Below are positions 6,487 to 6,570 of a DNA stretch of 6,570 nt, one piece after another. Position 1 is the first letter of the stretch. Each line of letters begins with the position of its first letter. Location: assembly GCA_041685755.1 (NCBI GenBank), contig JAWLFC010000137.1:1-6570 (forward strand), given 5' to 3'. The position numbers and the translations under genes are program-made. The DNA is from Sva-07 sp041685755 (GTDB lineage Bacteria; Actinomycetota; Acidimicrobiia; Acidimicrobiales; Ilumatobacteraceae). The notes beneath the pieces are model-generated. The model saw only the letters and a program-made list of their open reading frames with translations. It searched no databases and was not told the DNA's origin.

Positions 6487-6496
6487 GATTCGGACA
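6473..6496. promoter_or_regulatory. TGTCCGA/TCGGACA dyad, possible operator
   Basis: TGTCCGA (6473-6479) and its exact reverse complement TCGGACA (6490-6496) are separated by 10 bases and overlap the candidate -35 element of the leftward gene. One more pair (A6471 with T6498) extends the dyad past a mismatch. A further TCGGACAG lies at 6562-6569. This geometry suits a dimeric transcription factor site, but no regulator is known here. Confidence 0.35.
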
Positions 6497-6570
6497 GTAG
6501 CCCACCGCGACGCCACCGGTGCCGAACACACCGGGACCCGCCCGATCTGGGCGTGCCCACCTCGGACAGC

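Noticed and set aside
6443..6529. 29-codon upstream extension of the 830-residue membrane protein
   Set aside because: It uses codons rare in the rest of the gene (TGT, AAT, CTT, ACA, GCT, ATT) and overlaps the candidate promoter and dyad.

Overview
This is a high-GC (about two-thirds or more G+C by eye) bacterial chromosomal window with five protein genes. Long spurious open frames lie antisense to the real genes, as expected at this composition. Lipoprotein signals, a TlpA-like/CcdA pair resembling the mycobacterial Mpt53 (Rv2878c)/Rv2877c arrangement, and a large multidomain flippase-like protein suggest an actinobacterium. An Acidimicrobiia-type lineage is my guess, not shown by the sequence. 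I see no tRNA, rRNA, CRISPR array, transposase or phage gene.

Left part (38-2995): a divergent locus. On the minus strand is a lipoprotein of the DUF3179 family with a CPLC pair. Across a short intergenic region, reading right, is a thioredoxin-fold lipoprotein with a WCTIC active site. It is followed after 34 bases by a CcdA-type membrane electron carrier with one cysteine in each of its two conserved motifs. CcdA proteins pass electrons from cytoplasmic thioredoxin to extracytoplasmic thiol proteins. The layout therefore reads as an envelope thiol-reduction relay (CcdA, then the TlpA-like lipoprotein), with the DUF3179 lipoprotein as a possible client. That last link is inference.

Middle (3027-3890): a DegV-family (FakB-like) fatty-acid-binding protein follows CcdA by 31 bases on the same strand and may share its transcript. 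I see no functional tie to the redox genes. Its stop codon lies in the loop of a perfect 19-bp inverted repeat, which separates it from the convergent gene to its right.

Right part (3950-6442, minus strand): one 830-residue membrane protein. It has an N-terminal membrane region that looks like a decayed PAP2 phosphatase domain, a central kinase-like domain lacking its catalytic residues, and a C-terminal LPG_synthase_TM (AglD/MprF flippase-like) domain. Its upstream region carries a 7-bp dyad overlapping a possible -35 element, with a third copy of the half-site at the window edge.

The observations most worth following are the DUF3179/thioredoxin/CcdA grouping, the triple-domain protein with apparently inactive enzyme domains, and the 19-bp inverted repeat around a stop codon.
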